NCBI RefSeq assembly: GCF_008119785.1
Contig: NZ_VSFA01000009.1
Span: 62,001 to 126,000 of the forward strand
Direction of reading: 5' to 3'
DNA length: 64,000 bases
Source: Micromonospora sp. MP36
GTDB taxonomy: Bacteria; Actinomycetota; Actinomycetes; Mycobacteriales; Micromonosporaceae
Numbering within the stretch: position 1 is the first letter of the stretch; each line of letters begins with the position of its first letter. A program made the position numbers and the translations under genes. Under the pieces are notes generated by a model. The model did not search any database, was not told the origin of the DNA, and was given only the letters and a program-made list of their open reading frames with translations. Shown piece after piece: positions 51,143 to 59,654 of this stretch.

Positions 51143-52927
51143 TCAGTCGGTGGTCGGGTCGGTCAACCGCCAGGCCGCGTTGATCAGGCCGATGTGCGAC
51201 AGCGCCTGCGGCATGTTGCCGAGTTGCGCGCCACTGTCCAGGTCGATCTGCTCGGCGAACAGGCCCAGGTCGTTGGCGTGGCCGAGGACCGTCTCGAACA
51301 GCGCCCGGGCCCGGTCCGGCTCCCCGGCCATCACCAGGCACTCGACCAGCCAGAACGAGCAGAGCACGAAGCCCGCCGGGTCGGTGTTCCAGCGCCGCAC
51401 CAGGCCGTCCTCGGTGCCCAACTCCCGCTCGACCACCTCGATGGTGGAGCGCATCCGCGGGTCCGTGGCGGGCAGGAAGCCCACCACCGGCAGGAACAGC
51501 GCCGAGGCGTCCAGCTCCGCCGAGCCGAACGCCCCGGTGTACGCGCCGATCCGGTCGTCCCATCCCTCGCGCAGCACGGTCTCGCGGATCTCGTCCCGGA
51601 TGCCCGCCCAGCGCCGCGGGTCGGCCCGGTCCCCGAGCTGCGGCGCGAGCTGCACCGCCCGGCGCAGCGCCGCCCAGCAGAGCACCTTGGACGACAGGTA
51701 GTGCCGCTCGACGTCCCGGGTCTCCCACATGCCCCGGTCGGGCAGCCGCCAGGTCGCGACCACCTGCTCGGCCAGCCCGACCACCATCTCCAGCAGTTCC
51801 GCGTCGAGCGTCTCGCCGAGGTAGTGGTGCAGCCGCCAGACCGCCGAGATCACCTCGCCGGGCACGTCGAGCTGCCGCTGCCGCCAGGCGTCGTTGCCGA
51901 TCCGCACCGGCCGGCTGTCCGCGTACCCGCGCAGGTGCGCGCAGTCGTGCTCGGAGAGGTCCCGTTCCCCCTCCAGCCCGAACAGCACCGGCACCGGCTG
52001 GTCACCGACCCGCCCGATCGACCGGGCCGCCCAGGCGAACAGGCGCGACGCCTCGTGCGGGCAGGCCGCCACCCAGAAGGCCCGCATGGTCATCGAGAAG
52101 TCGCGCAGCCAGGCGTAGCGGTAGTCGTAGTTGCGGTCGCCGCCGATCTGCTCCGGCAGCGAGGTGGTCGGCGCCGCGGCGACCGCGCCGCTACGGGCGT
52201 ACGTCAGGCCGGTCAGCACGGTCGCGCTGGCGCGGACCGGGTCGGGGTAGTGGCCCGGGTAGTGGTGGCTCTCCCGGTACGCCTCCCACGCCTGCGCCGT
52301 CTCGTTGAGCGTGACGACCGGGTCGAGCCGGGCCGGCGGACCCCCGTAGACCGGGGCGTACGCCAGGTCGAAGCCGATCTGCTGGCCGGCGGCCACCTCG
52401 AAGGTGTGCCGCACCCGGTCCCGGTCGGTGCGCAACGCCTGCCCACCGCCGCGCAGCGTCAGGGTCACCGGCCCGGCGGCCGCCAGCACCCCGCCGCCCG
52501 GCTGCTCATGCAGATACGGGGTGAGCAGCCCGTACTCAGGTCGGGGCGCGAAGTCGAGGTGCATCCGGACCCGCCCGGACAGCCCTTCGACCACCCGGAT
52601 CAGCACGGCGGGTGAGTTCATCCCCAGTTCGTGCCCCCGGGCACCCACTTCGGCGGCGAGCGCGTCGGTGACCGCCACGCTCCCCTCCGGGGTGTGGTGG
52701 ACGGTGCGCAGCACCAGGGTGTCCGGCCGGTACGCCCGCTCCACCCGGCTGGCGGCCAGCGGGGCGATCCGCCAGTGCCCGCCGGCCGGGTCGAGCAGGC
52801 GGGTGAAGACGGACGGGGCGTCGAACCGGTCCGGGCACCACCAGTCGACCGAACCGTCGCGGCTGACCAGCGCCCCGGAGCGGCAGTCGGAGAGAAATCC
52901 GTACTCGGAGATCGCCGGCCGGTGCAC
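51143..52927 (-). CDS. Glycoside hydrolase family 15 protein (glucoamylase/trehalase-like)
   Basis: The 594-residue protein begins ISEYGFLSDCRSGALVSRDGSVDWWCPDRFDAPSVFTRLLDPAGG, the N-terminal domain typical of actinobacterial GH15 proteins, followed by the (alpha/alpha)6 domain. The catalytic glutamates are suggested by YRYAWLRDFSMTMRAFW, GMWETRDVERHYLSSKVLCWAALRRAV and FLPVVGFLPATDPRMRST. In mycobacteria and Streptomyces close relatives act as trehalases. Trehalose or a short glucan is the likely substrate, but the sequence does not settle it. GTG start at 52927. It is convergent with thrC. Confidence 0.9.
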   Translation of the reverse strand: MHRPAISEYGFLSDCRSGALVSRDGSVDWWCPDRFDAPSVFTRLLDPAGGHWRIAPLAASRVERAYRPDTLVLRTVHHTPEGSVAVTDALAAEVGARGHELGMNSPAVLIRVVEGLSGRVRMHLDFAPRPEYGLLTPYLHEQPGGGVLAAAGPVTLTLRGGGQALRTDRDRVRHTFEVAAGQQIGFDLAYAPVYGGPPARLDPVVTLNETAQAWEAYRESHHYPGHYPDPVRASATVLTGLTYARSGAVAAAPTTSLPEQIGGDRNYDYRYAWLRDFSMTMRAFWVAACPHEASRLFAWAARSIGRVGDQPVPVLFGLEGERDLSEHDCAHLRGYADSRPVRIGNDAWRQRQLDVPGEVISAVWRLHHYLGETLDAELLEMVVGLAEQVVATWRLPDRGMWETRDVERHYLSSKVLCWAALRRAVQLAPQLGDRADPRRWAGIRDEIRETVLREGWDDRIGAYTGAFGSAELDASALFLPVVGFLPATDPRMRSTIEVVERELGTEDGLVRRWNTDPAGFVLCSFWLVECLVMAGEPDRARALFETVLGHANDLGLFAEQIDLDSGAQLGNMPQALSHIGLINAAWRLTDPTTD

Positions 52928-52969
52928 CCGCTCCGGGTACCCGGACCCGCCCGGTTCAGACCGCGCCGG

Positions 52970-53362
52970 TCACCCGGTGGGCGGCTCGTCCTGTCCGGCG
53001 GCCTCGGCCGCGTCGGCCTCCTCCTTGGTCCGGTGCACGGCCTGGTCGGCGTGCTCCGGCGGCCCGTACACCGTGTAGAGGACGAGCGGGTTGGGGCCGG
53101 TGTTGACGAAGTTGTGCTTCGTGCCGGCTGGTACGACCACCAGGTCGCCCGCGACGACCTCCTGCTTCTCCCCGGCCACCCGGGCCTCTCCGGTGCCGCT
53201 GACGAAGGTGAGGATCTGGTCGATGTTCTCGTGCACCTCCTCGCCGATCTCTCCGCCCGGCGGGATGGTCATGATCACCAGCTGGGTGCGCTGCCCGGTC
53301 CAGAGCACCCGCCGGAAGTCCGGGCTCTTCTCGGCGACGGTCGCGATCGTGAAATGCTCCAT
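52970..53362 (-). CDS. Cupin domain protein
   Basis: The 130-residue protein has the cupin motifs PPGGEIGEEVHENIDQILTFVSGTGEA (G(x)5HxH-type region, with Glu, His and Asn in place of part of the usual ligands) and GDLVVVPAGTKHNFVNTGPNPLVLYTVYGPPEHAD. Its Ala/Glu-rich tail is probably disordered. Such small cupins bind metal or sugars and are often isomerases or mannose-phosphate-type proteins. I cannot assign a function. ATG at 53362 is favoured. The GTG nine bases further upstream is possible. It follows GH15 in the reverse orientation by 42 nt. Confidence 0.75.
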   Translation of the reverse strand: MEHFTIATVAEKSPDFRRVLWTGQRTQLVIMTIPPGGEIGEEVHENIDQILTFVSGTGEARVAGEKQEVVAGDLVVVPAGTKHNFVNTGPNPLVLYTVYGPPEHADQAVHRTKEEADAAEAAGQDEPPTG

Positions 53363-53411
53363 GGCGGCCACATACCCGGTCGTACCCGCCGGTCACACCG
53401 GGACTCGCAGA

Positions 53412-53429
53412 TGGTGGAATTTGCCACCA
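53412..53429. repeat. Inverted repeat upstream of cupin gene
   Basis: TGGTGG (53412-53417) and CCACCA (53424-53429), loop AATTTG. 50 nt upstream of the cupin start. It could be an operator, or the terminator of the minus-strand gene at 53617. Confidence 0.35.
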
Positions 53430-53616
53430 AGCCCGGGTTTGGATCCCCTCTGGACGGGCATCTGCTGCGCCAGGACCGGTGCACGCTGGGGCCGGTCGAG
53501 CCAGGTCCCCGCTGTCGTACCGCCGTACGGCTGCGGTGGTGGGAGACGGCCAGAGCGCGGCGACGTTACGACCCCGGTCGAGCGGCGCCGTGCGCTCGTC
53601 CACGCGCCCGTTCCCG

Positions 53617-54096
53617 TCAGTCGTGGGTGTCGGCCACCGGTCGCCCGCCGACGCACCGCACCCGCAGCTCGTACTCGCCCCCGGGGCCGACGAACCGGAC
53701 CTTGACGTGGTCGTCCGGCCCTCGTTCGGCTTCCTTCTCCCGGTAGCCCTGGGCGGGCGACCAGGTGACCAGACGGGCTCCCGCCGGCCCGCACTCCGCC
53801 ACCGCCGTGCCGCCCGGGGTGGAGAAACTGCTCCGGACCCCGGTCGGGCCGCCGGTGGGCGGGGGACTCGCCGCAGCCGCGGTCGGTGTCGGGCTCCCGG
53901 TCGGCCTCTCGACCGGCCTCGGGGAGACCGGCTCGGGGGACGCGAGCGCCCGCTCGACCTCCTGCTGGTCGCGTACGCCGCCTGGGGTGCCGGCGATGCC
54001 CTCCCCGACCAGCCGGATCGCGCCCAACCCGACGAGGGTGGCGGCGACGGTGGCGGCCAACCACCCGACGGCGGCGAGGATCTGACGACGGCCCAT
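53617..54096 (-). CDS. Secreted or membrane-anchored small protein of unknown function
   Basis: The 159-residue protein has one N-terminal helix (WLAATVAATLVGLGAIRLVGEG), a Pro/Ser/Thr-rich linker (about 48-92) and a small C-terminal domain with two cysteines (AECGPAGARLVTW...RVRCVGGRPV). The domain is possibly a disulfide-stabilised beta sheet. The final part DHVKVRFVGPGGEYELRVRCV slightly resembles the PepSY-like protein encoded at 59032 (VWSVKVAKGGTTYEVKVDRG), so the two may be distant relatives. Two GTTAA sites 22 nt apart lie upstream. Role unknown. Confidence 0.65.
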   Translation of the reverse strand: MGRRQILAAVGWLAATVAATLVGLGAIRLVGEGIAGTPGGVRDQQEVERALASPEPVSPRPVERPTGSPTPTAAAASPPPTGGPTGVRSSFSTPGGTAVAECGPAGARLVTWSPAQGYREKEAERGPDDHVKVRFVGPGGEYELRVRCVGGRPVADTHD

Positions 54097-54119
54097 GCGC
54101 CGAGTCTCCCCGAGCGAAG

Positions 54120-54146
54120 GTTAAGGCCGGCACTGGGGAACGTTAA
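54120..54146 (-). promoter_or_regulatory. Paired TTAAC sites upstream of secreted protein gene
   Basis: On the minus strand CTTTAACGTTC and CCTTAACCTTC are two copies of TTAAC spaced 22 nt (two helical turns), 24-50 nt before the start at 54096. They look like tandem half-sites for an OmpR-type regulator. Confidence 0.35.
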
Positions 54147-54234
54147 AGAGTCGGCGCGGCTCCGACGACGTACTGGGGACGGGGCGGTGGCCGCCGACCC
54201 GGGGTCGACGGCCACCGCTTCCCATCGATGCTGG

Positions 54235-56673
54235 CTACCGCACGGACACGGTCTGCTTGTTGTAGTTCTTGCCGTCGCCGTCCGGCTTGTAGTTGCTCTC
54301 CACGTTGCCGGCGATGTCGATCGAGAACCAGTTGACGGTGGTGCTGCTCTCGACCGTGATGCTCTGGTTGCCCTCCCGCATGCCGGCCAGGGCCAGCTTC
54401 GGGGAGTTGTAGGTCGGCCGGCTGCCGTCGAGCGTGTAGTAGACGTTCGCCGGCTCGCTGGTGCTGAAGGTGAAGGACGTCGAGCCCGGTTCCTGCTTGA
54501 CGATCTTCACCGTGCTCTTCGGCTGGATCTTGTCCGTCGCGTACGCCCGGGCGACCTCGAGGATGCCGATGTTGCCGTTGGCGAATTCCATCGCCTCCTC
54601 GTGGCCCTCGGCGAACGGCGGCTGGAAGCCGACCGCGGTGAACCGCTTGGTCGTCGGGTTGTAGACGTCCGCGCCGACCTCGAAGTCCCAGCCGATGATG
54701 CCCCGGTTGTACCAGTGCTCGTCGGCGCTGTTACCGGCCGCCGAGTAGAGCACGTCGGTCACCGGCCCGGTGCGACCCGGCCAGATCGCGGTGCCGCGGT
54801 ATTCCTGCACGCGGGAGAGGATGTAGTCCGAGGAGGCCCAGAAGTAGGCCTCGGTGCCCTGGTCCACCCGCGGCAGCACCTCCCGCCCGGCGCTCTTGTA
54901 CGCCCCGGGCGGCCACATGAAGTAGCCGCCGTAGGAGTGGGTGTTCATGGAGAGCTTGATGTTCGGGAAGGTGTCGACCAGCCAGACCTCGTTGCGCGCC
55001 TCCGGCTCGGACAGTTCGCTCGGGCCGGCGTACGTGTCGCTGGTGCAGTTCGTCGCCGACGCACCGGTGTAGCCGTCGAAGACGGAACCGACCGAGAAGT
55101 TCCGGTTGACGTCCACGCCCCAGCTGTTGCGGTTGGCCGGGTCCGCCGACGACGCCGGGCAGTAGTTGGTCATGTTCCGGCGCTGCATGTTGTAGTCGTA
55201 CATGCTGTAGTGCGCGCCGTCCGGGTTGACCACCGGCAGGATGAAGATGTCCAGGTCATCGACGATCTTGCGGGTGTTCGGGTCCTGCGCGTAGTTGCGC
55301 AGCAGCCGCTCGGCCGACTCCACGCAGACCAGCGGGGTCACCCACTCCCGGGCGTGCTCCTGGCAGTAGAGGAACACCCCGACCTTCGAGCCGTCCCGGT
55401 GCTTGCCGATCCGCAGCACCTTCATCTGGAACGGGTCGCGGGACACGCTCGCCGGCGCCTTCAGGTTGTCGGTCAGCTTGGTGGCCGTGGCCGCGGCCAC
55501 CACACCCGCGCCGGCGTTACCCCGGTAGGTGCTGGCCGTGAGCAGCGAGCCGGCGTCGGAGTTGCCGTTGACCGCGGCCGCGACCTGTGCCGCGGTGCTG
55601 CTGATCGCGCCGGAACCGTTGGTGGCCAGGCTCACCGTGACGGCCTTGCCGGACACGTTGACCGTCAGCGGGGCGTTCGCCGCGCCCGGGTTGACCAGCG
55701 ACATGGTGATGTCGTTGCCGCCCTCGGAGCCGTACGCCTTGGAGGTGACGTAGACGATGCTCGCCGAGGCGGTGCCGAACTGCGCCTGCGCCTGGCGCCG
55801 GTAGCCGTTCGTCTTGTACGGCAGGTCGATCAGCTGGGCCAGCTTCGGGAACTCCGCGGCCAGCGCGGTGAATCGCGCGGTGACCTCGGTCGGGTCCATG
55901 TAGTGGTCGACGAAGTCCGACACGTACGGGTGGTCACCGGTGACCTTGCGCGGGTTGCCCAGCCACTTGTCCACGTCGACCGTGACCGAGCCGCCCTTAC
56001 TGCTGGTGATGGTGGCCCTGGCCGGTGCGGCGCCGATGGCGACCGGGTTGCTGAACCGGTGGTACATGTACTGGCCGGCGTCGGTGAACCGGGACATCGT
56101 GGCGGTGCCGCCGGAGCCGATCTCGGTGCCCGCTCCGCTGTCCCAACTCGCCGTCAGCACCGTCGTCGAGTCGGTGCCGGCGCTCGACTTCACCTCGATG
56201 TTGAGGAAGAGCTGGTTGTCGAGGCTGGATAACCACTCGGCCCGCAGCACGGTCAGGGTGTCGGTGCTGGCGGCCAGGGACTGCACGGCCCGGACCGTGG
56301 CGGCCCGCTCAGCCACGTTCTCGGCGTAGTCGCTCTGGTCGGAGATGGCGTCCTGCACGTCGAAGCCCATGTCCCGCAGCGCCTGGCTCTCCTCCGGGCT
56401 GAGGATCGCGTGCACCTCGATGCCGTTGTCGACCGGCTTGACGTACTCGGCGAGGTCGACACCCAGCTCGTTGAGCCGGTCGATCCCCGACTTGTCGGCG
56501 ACCACGATGCGCATCAGCCCGACGCCGTGCTGGGCACCGGTCGACGACCTGTCGGGGGCCACCTCACCGTCCGACGTCATGGCGAGGCCGGGCGTGCTGA
56601 AGGCGAGGGCCAGCGGTAGTGCGATCAGAGCCAACCAGCGGCCCCTTCTGATCGTTTCTCTCGTACTCCTCAT
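54235..56673 (-). CDS. Secreted M14 family zinc carboxypeptidase with inserted and C-terminal accessory domains
   Basis: From the ATG at 56673 (AAGGA 5 nt upstream) the protein has 812 residues. Signal peptide about 1-32. Propeptide-like region about 50-245. The peptidase domain starts near 246 (HPYVSDFVDHYMDPTEV), is interrupted at about 292-412 by a Gly/Ala/Ser/Thr-rich segment (ASASIVYVTSKAYGSEGG... ending NLKAPASVSRDP), and resumes with the zinc motif His440-Ala-Arg-Glu443 (CQEHAREWVTP). Other ligand and catalytic segments are LSMNTHSYGGYFMWPPG (His) and IGWDFEVGADVYN (Glu). A C-terminal domain with VYYTLDGSRPTYNSP is of the chitobiase C-terminal type. Likely an extracellular carboxypeptidase. 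Confidence 0.92.
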   Translation of the reverse strand: MRSTRETIRRGRWLALIALPLALAFSTPGLAMTSDGEVAPDRSSTGAQHGVGLMRIVVADKSGIDRLNELGVDLAEYVKPVDNGIEVHAILSPEESQALRDMGFDVQDAISDQSDYAENVAERAATVRAVQSLAASTDTLTVLRAEWLSSLDNQLFLNIEVKSSAGTDSTTVLTASWDSGAGTEIGSGGTATMSRFTDAGQYMYHRFSNPVAIGAAPARATITSSKGGSVTVDVDKWLGNPRKVTGDHPYVSDFVDHYMDPTEVTARFTALAAEFPKLAQLIDLPYKTNGYRRQAQAQFGTASASIVYVTSKAYGSEGGNDITMSLVNPGAANAPLTVNVSGKAVTVSLATNGSGAISSTAAQVAAAVNGNSDAGSLLTASTYRGNAGAGVVAAATATKLTDNLKAPASVSRDPFQMKVLRIGKHRDGSKVGVFLYCQEHAREWVTPLVCVESAERLLRNYAQDPNTRKIVDDLDIFILPVVNPDGAHYSMYDYNMQRRNMTNYCPASSADPANRNSWGVDVNRNFSVGSVFDGYTGASATNCTSDTYAGPSELSEPEARNEVWLVDTFPNIKLSMNTHSYGGYFMWPPGAYKSAGREVLPRVDQGTEAYFWASSDYILSRVQEYRGTAIWPGRTGPVTDVLYSAAGNSADEHWYNRGIIGWDFEVGADVYNPTTKRFTAVGFQPPFAEGHEEAMEFANGNIGILEVARAYATDKIQPKSTVKIVKQEPGSTSFTFSTSEPANVYYTLDGSRPTYNSPKLALAGMREGNQSITVESSTTVNWFSIDIAGNVESNYKPDGDGKNYNKQTVSVR

Positions 56674-56815
56674 GAGAGTCCTTCCAGGCAAGGGGGCTCC
56701 CGAGGGCCGCGTGGTGGGGGGTGCGCGGCACGACCTCGGCTGCCACAGTTGCGCGGAAGTGTGATCCGCCTCTCACCCAGTGTCAAGATCGGTGGCAACA
56801 GGGCAGCCGCTGGTC

Positions 56816-56917
56816 CCGATCAATCGGAACGATCATCCGGGCCGGACTGTCCGCACCGCCAAGCCGCCGAGGCGACCAGCTTGAACCGCACGATTGACCG
56901 AACGAGCGATCAATCGG
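56816..56917. promoter_or_regulatory. Three CGATCAATCG-like sites in a divergent promoter region
   Basis: CCGATCAATCGG (56816-56827) and CGATCAATCGG (56907-56917) are near-palindromic copies, and CGATTGACCG (56891-56900) is an inverted copy with one change. All lie between the divergent M14 carboxypeptidase and response regulator genes. Confidence 0.4.
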
Positions 56918-56968
56918 TCCGCGCCGCGGCAAGCGGACGGAGGACTGACCCGGGCGGCTCCCGGGGGC

Positions 56969-56974
56969 TACCGT
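56969..56974 (+). promoter_or_regulatory. Minus-10 hexamer for leaderless response regulator
   Basis: TACCGT ends 6 nt before the GTG at 56981. Confidence 0.4.
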
Positions 56975-56980
56975 GCCCCT

Positions 56981-57676
56981 GTGCCCCGGCTGCTGCTCAT
57001 CGAGGACGACCTCGCCATCCGTACCCCCCTGATCCGGGCCCTGCGCGAGCGCGGCCACGCGGTGGCCGCGGCCTCGACCGCGATGACCGGGCTGCGCGAC
57101 GCGCTCGACGACCGGCCCGACCTCGTCGTGCTCGACCTGGGACTGCCCGATTTGGACGGTCGTGAGCTGGTGCGGATGCTGCGGGCGGTCAGCTCGGTGC
57201 CGGTCATCGTGGCCACCGCGCGGGACGACGAGACCGAGATCGTCCGGCTGCTCGACGCCGGGGCCGACGACTACCTGGTGAAACCGTTCACCGCGGCGCA
57301 GCTGGATGCCCGGATCCGGGCCGTGCTGCGCCGCGCGGCCGGCGACGCCGGGACGGAGGACGCGGCGCTCGTGGTCGGCGGGCTGCGGGTCGACCCGCGT
57401 TCCCGGCAGGTGAGCCTGGACGGCGTCCCGGTCGAGCTGACCCCGCGCGAGTTCGACCTGCTGCACCACCTCGCCGGCCGTCCCGGGCAGGTGGTCAGCA
57501 AGCGGGAGCTGCTCACCGAGGTCTGGCGGATCCCGTACGGCGGTGCCGACAAGACCGTGGACGTGCACCTGTCCTGGCTGCGCCGCAAGCTGGGTGAGAG
57601 CGCTCAGCAGCCGCGCTACCTGCACACCGTCCGGGGGGTCGGGGTGCGGCTGGAGGCTCCCGGGACCGCCCGGTGA
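56981..57676 (+). CDS. OmpR/PhoB-family response regulator
   Basis: The 231-residue protein has a receiver domain (1-120: LLLIEDDLAIRTPLIRALRERGH, phosphoacceptor Asp in LVVLDLGLPDLDGRELV, VIVATARDDETEIV, LVKPF) and a winged-helix DNA-binding domain (LTPREFDLLHHLAGRPGQVVSKRELLTEVW, VDVHLSWLRRKLGE, YLHTVRGVGVRLE). The GTG at 56981 is supported by the receiver start and by a minus-10-like TACCGT. It overlaps the sensor kinase gene by 4 nt. Its targets may include the divergent carboxypeptidase and the PepSY-like gene downstream, judging from repeats in their promoters. Confidence 0.95.
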   Translation: MPRLLLIEDDLAIRTPLIRALRERGHAVAAASTAMTGLRDALDDRPDLVVLDLGLPDLDGRELVRMLRAVSSVPVIVATARDDETEIVRLLDAGADDYLVKPFTAAQLDARIRAVLRRAAGDAGTEDAALVVGGLRVDPRSRQVSLDGVPVELTPREFDLLHHLAGRPGQVVSKRELLTEVWRIPYGGADKTVDVHLSWLRRKLGESAQQPRYLHTVRGVGVRLEAPGTAR

Positions 57677-58950
57677 GGGGGCGGCTGGCGCTGCTCGTCG
57701 CCGCCGTCAGCGTGCTCGTCCTGACCGCCTTCCTGGTGCCGCTGGCGCTGCTGCTGCGCACCGTCGCGGCGGACCGGGCGACCGTCCGGGCCACCGCCGA
57801 CGCGCAGCGCCTGGCAGCGGTGGTCGGCACGGCCGATCCGGACACCATCCGGCTGACCGTCGAGCAGTTCGCCGCCGACTCGGGCCGGTCGTTCAGCGTG
57901 TTCCTGCCCGACGGCACGGTGCTCGGCACGCCGGTGGCGCGTACCCCCGCGGTGGCGCTCGCCGCGCGGGGGCAGAGCCTGACCGCCGAGTCGGCCGACG
58001 GGCGGGAGGTGGTCATCGCGGTCCAGGGCCGGCCGGACGGCACCGGGGTGATCCGGACCGTGGTCCCCCGTTCGGAACTCACCGCCGGGGTGGCCCGGGC
58101 CTGGCTGGTGCTGGCGCTGCTCGGCGTGCTGCTGGTGCTGGTCGGGCTGATCGTCGCCGACCGGCTGGCCCGTACGCTGGTCCGCCCGATCGGCGAGCTC
58201 TCGGCGGTGTCCCACCGCCTGGCCAACGCCGAGCTCGACGCCCGGGTCACCCCGGCCGGACCGCCCGAGCTGCGGGAGGTCGCCGGCGCGCTGAACCACC
58301 TGGCCGGGCGGATCCAGGTGCTGCTGCGCGAGGAGCGGGAGCAGGTGGCGGACCTGTCGCACCGGCTGCGTACCCCGTTGACCGCGCTGCGGCTGGAGGC
58401 CGAGTCGCTGCGCGACCCCGACGACGCGGCCCGGCTGACCGCCGCGGTGGACGGCCTGGAACGCGCGGTCACCGGCCTGATCCGGCAGGCCCGGTGGCGC
58501 AGGTCGGCGTCGGACGGCCCGGCCGGCTGTGACGCGGCGGCGGTCGTCGGCGAGCGGGTGGCGTTCTGGTCGGTGCTCGCCGAGGACACGGGCCGCACCG
58601 TCACCCTTGATCTGGCGCCCGGCCCGCTCCCCGTGGGGGTGCCCGAGGACGAGCTGGCCGCGGCGGTGGACGCGCTGCTGGGCAACGTCTTCGCGCACAC
58701 GCCGGACGGGACACCGTTCACCGTCCGGCTCGTCCCCGACGCGGGGCAGGTCGCGCTGACCGTCGCCGACTCCGGCCCGGGACTGCCGTCCGGCACGGTG
58801 CGGCGGGGTGCCAGCCACGCGGGGTCGACCGGGCTGGGTCTGGACATCGCCGACCGGGCCGCCCGGGCCAGCGGCGGGCGGCTGGAGCTGCACAGCGCCG
58901 TCGGCGGTGGGGCGCTTGTGCTGCTGCGGCTCGGGCCGCCTCGGCCTTAA
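57673..58950 (+). CDS. Sensor histidine kinase
   Basis: The 425-residue membrane kinase has two hydrophobic helices (about 5-27 and 138-162) around a sensory domain of about 110 residues, a HAMP domain (DRLARTLVRPIGELSAVSHRLANAELDARV), a dimerisation helix with the phospho-His in QVADLSHRLRTPLTALRLEAESL, and an ATP-binding domain (NVFAHTPDGTPF as N-box, VADSGPGLPSG as G1, STGLGLDIADRAARASGG as G2). It partners with the response regulator just upstream. The extracellular ligand is unknown. The stop is followed by tandem CTTA repeats and the PepSY gene. Confidence 0.94.
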   Translation: MRGRLALLVAAVSVLVLTAFLVPLALLLRTVAADRATVRATADAQRLAAVVGTADPDTIRLTVEQFAADSGRSFSVFLPDGTVLGTPVARTPAVALAARGQSLTAESADGREVVIAVQGRPDGTGVIRTVVPRSELTAGVARAWLVLALLGVLLVLVGLIVADRLARTLVRPIGELSAVSHRLANAELDARVTPAGPPELREVAGALNHLAGRIQVLLREEREQVADLSHRLRTPLTALRLEAESLRDPDDAARLTAAVDGLERAVTGLIRQARWRRSASDGPAGCDAAAVVGERVAFWSVLAEDTGRTVTLDLAPGPLPVGVPEDELAAAVDALLGNVFAHTPDGTPFTVRLVPDAGQVALTVADSGPGLPSGTVRRGASHAGSTGLGLDIADRAARASGGRLELHSAVGGGALVLLRLGPPRP

Positions 58951-58963
58951 CCCGGGCTTAGCC
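58946..58963 (+). promoter_or_regulatory. Tandem CTTAACC/CTTAGCC repeats, OmpR-type site
   Basis: CTTAACC (58946-58952) and CTTAGCC (58957-58963) are 11 nt apart, the spacing typical of PhoP/OmpR tandem half-sites, between the kinase gene end and the PepSY gene at 59032. Confidence 0.4.
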
Positions 58964-59031
58964 ACCGGGTAGCGCGCCGCTATCCACTCCGGACCGATCC
59001 TCGATCGCACAACCGAGGAAAGGTGGAGAGG

Positions 59032-59628
59032 ATGCGACGAACTTCCCTGGTCCTGGCGGCGGCCGGCGGGGCCGCGGTGCTGGCGGTGACCGGTGTGGCC
59101 CTGGGCGTGACCACCGTCGACCGGACGGCGCCCGGTACGGCGCTCGCCGCGGCGACGGCCAGCCCCACCATCGAGGACAACCCCAAGCCGGACGACGACC
59201 CGACGTTGGCCGCGCCGAACGGCACCGCCGACGGCACGGTGAGCGGGAAGCGGGCCGGCGAGATCGCGCTCGCCCGGCTCGGCGGCGGGCGGATCGTGGA
59301 GATCGAGGCCGAGCGGGAGCACGGTCGTCGGGTGTGGAGCGTCAAGGTCGCCAAGGGCGGCACCACCTACGAGGTCAAGGTCGACCGGGGCGACGGCACC
59401 GTGGTCGAGGTCGAGCGGAAGCTCGTCGACGACCGCGGTCGCGACCGCGCCGGCAGCGACGACCGCAGCCACGACGTCGGCGACGACCACGGCGGTGACC
59501 GGCCCCGCGCGGGCACCGACGACCGCGGTGACGATCACGGCGGCACCCGCGCCGGCAGCGACGACCGGAACCACGACGTCGGCGACGACCACGGTGGGGA
59601 CCGGCCCCGCGACCGCGACGACGACTGA
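59032..59628 (+). CDS. PepSY-domain protein with Asp/His/Arg-rich repeat tail
   Basis: The 198-residue secreted protein has a signal peptide (about 1-40, VLAAAGGAAVLAVTGVALGV), a PepSY domain (about 70-130: VSGKRAGEIALARLGGGRIVEIE...WSVKVAKGGTTYEVKVDRGDGTVVEVERK) and a tail of about 65 residues made almost only of Asp, His, Gly and Arg. The tail contains two nearly identical copies (SDDRSHDVGDDHGGDRPR and SDDRNHDVGDDHGGDRPR). PepSY domains are known as inhibitors or regulators of secreted proteases, so the nearby M14 peptidase is a possible target. The His/Asp-rich tail could bind metal ions. ATG at 59032 with AAAGG 8 nt upstream. Confidence 0.82.
   Translation: MRRTSLVLAAAGGAAVLAVTGVALGVTTVDRTAPGTALAAATASPTIEDNPKPDDDPTLAAPNGTADGTVSGKRAGEIALARLGGGRIVEIEAEREHGRRVWSVKVAKGGTTYEVKVDRGDGTVVEVERKLVDDRGRDRAGSDDRSHDVGDDHGGDRPRAGTDDRGDDHGGTRAGSDDRNHDVGDDHGGDRPRDRDDD
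59448..59610 (+). repeat. 61-bp tandem duplication inside the PepSY gene tail
   Basis: Copies at 59448-59508 and 59550-59610 are nearly identical (start CGCCGGCAGCGACGACCG) and are separated by a 41-nt related spacer (102-nt period). The frame is kept because 102 is divisible by 3. Confidence 0.65.
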
Positions 59629-59654
59629 ACGCACCTCCCCGCACAGCTTCCGGA

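Noticed and set aside
53479..56232. Plus-strand reading frame of 917 codons opposite the M14 carboxypeptidase
   Set aside because: Antisense shadow of a clearly recognisable peptidase; its translation is Arg/Val/Asp-rich without motifs.
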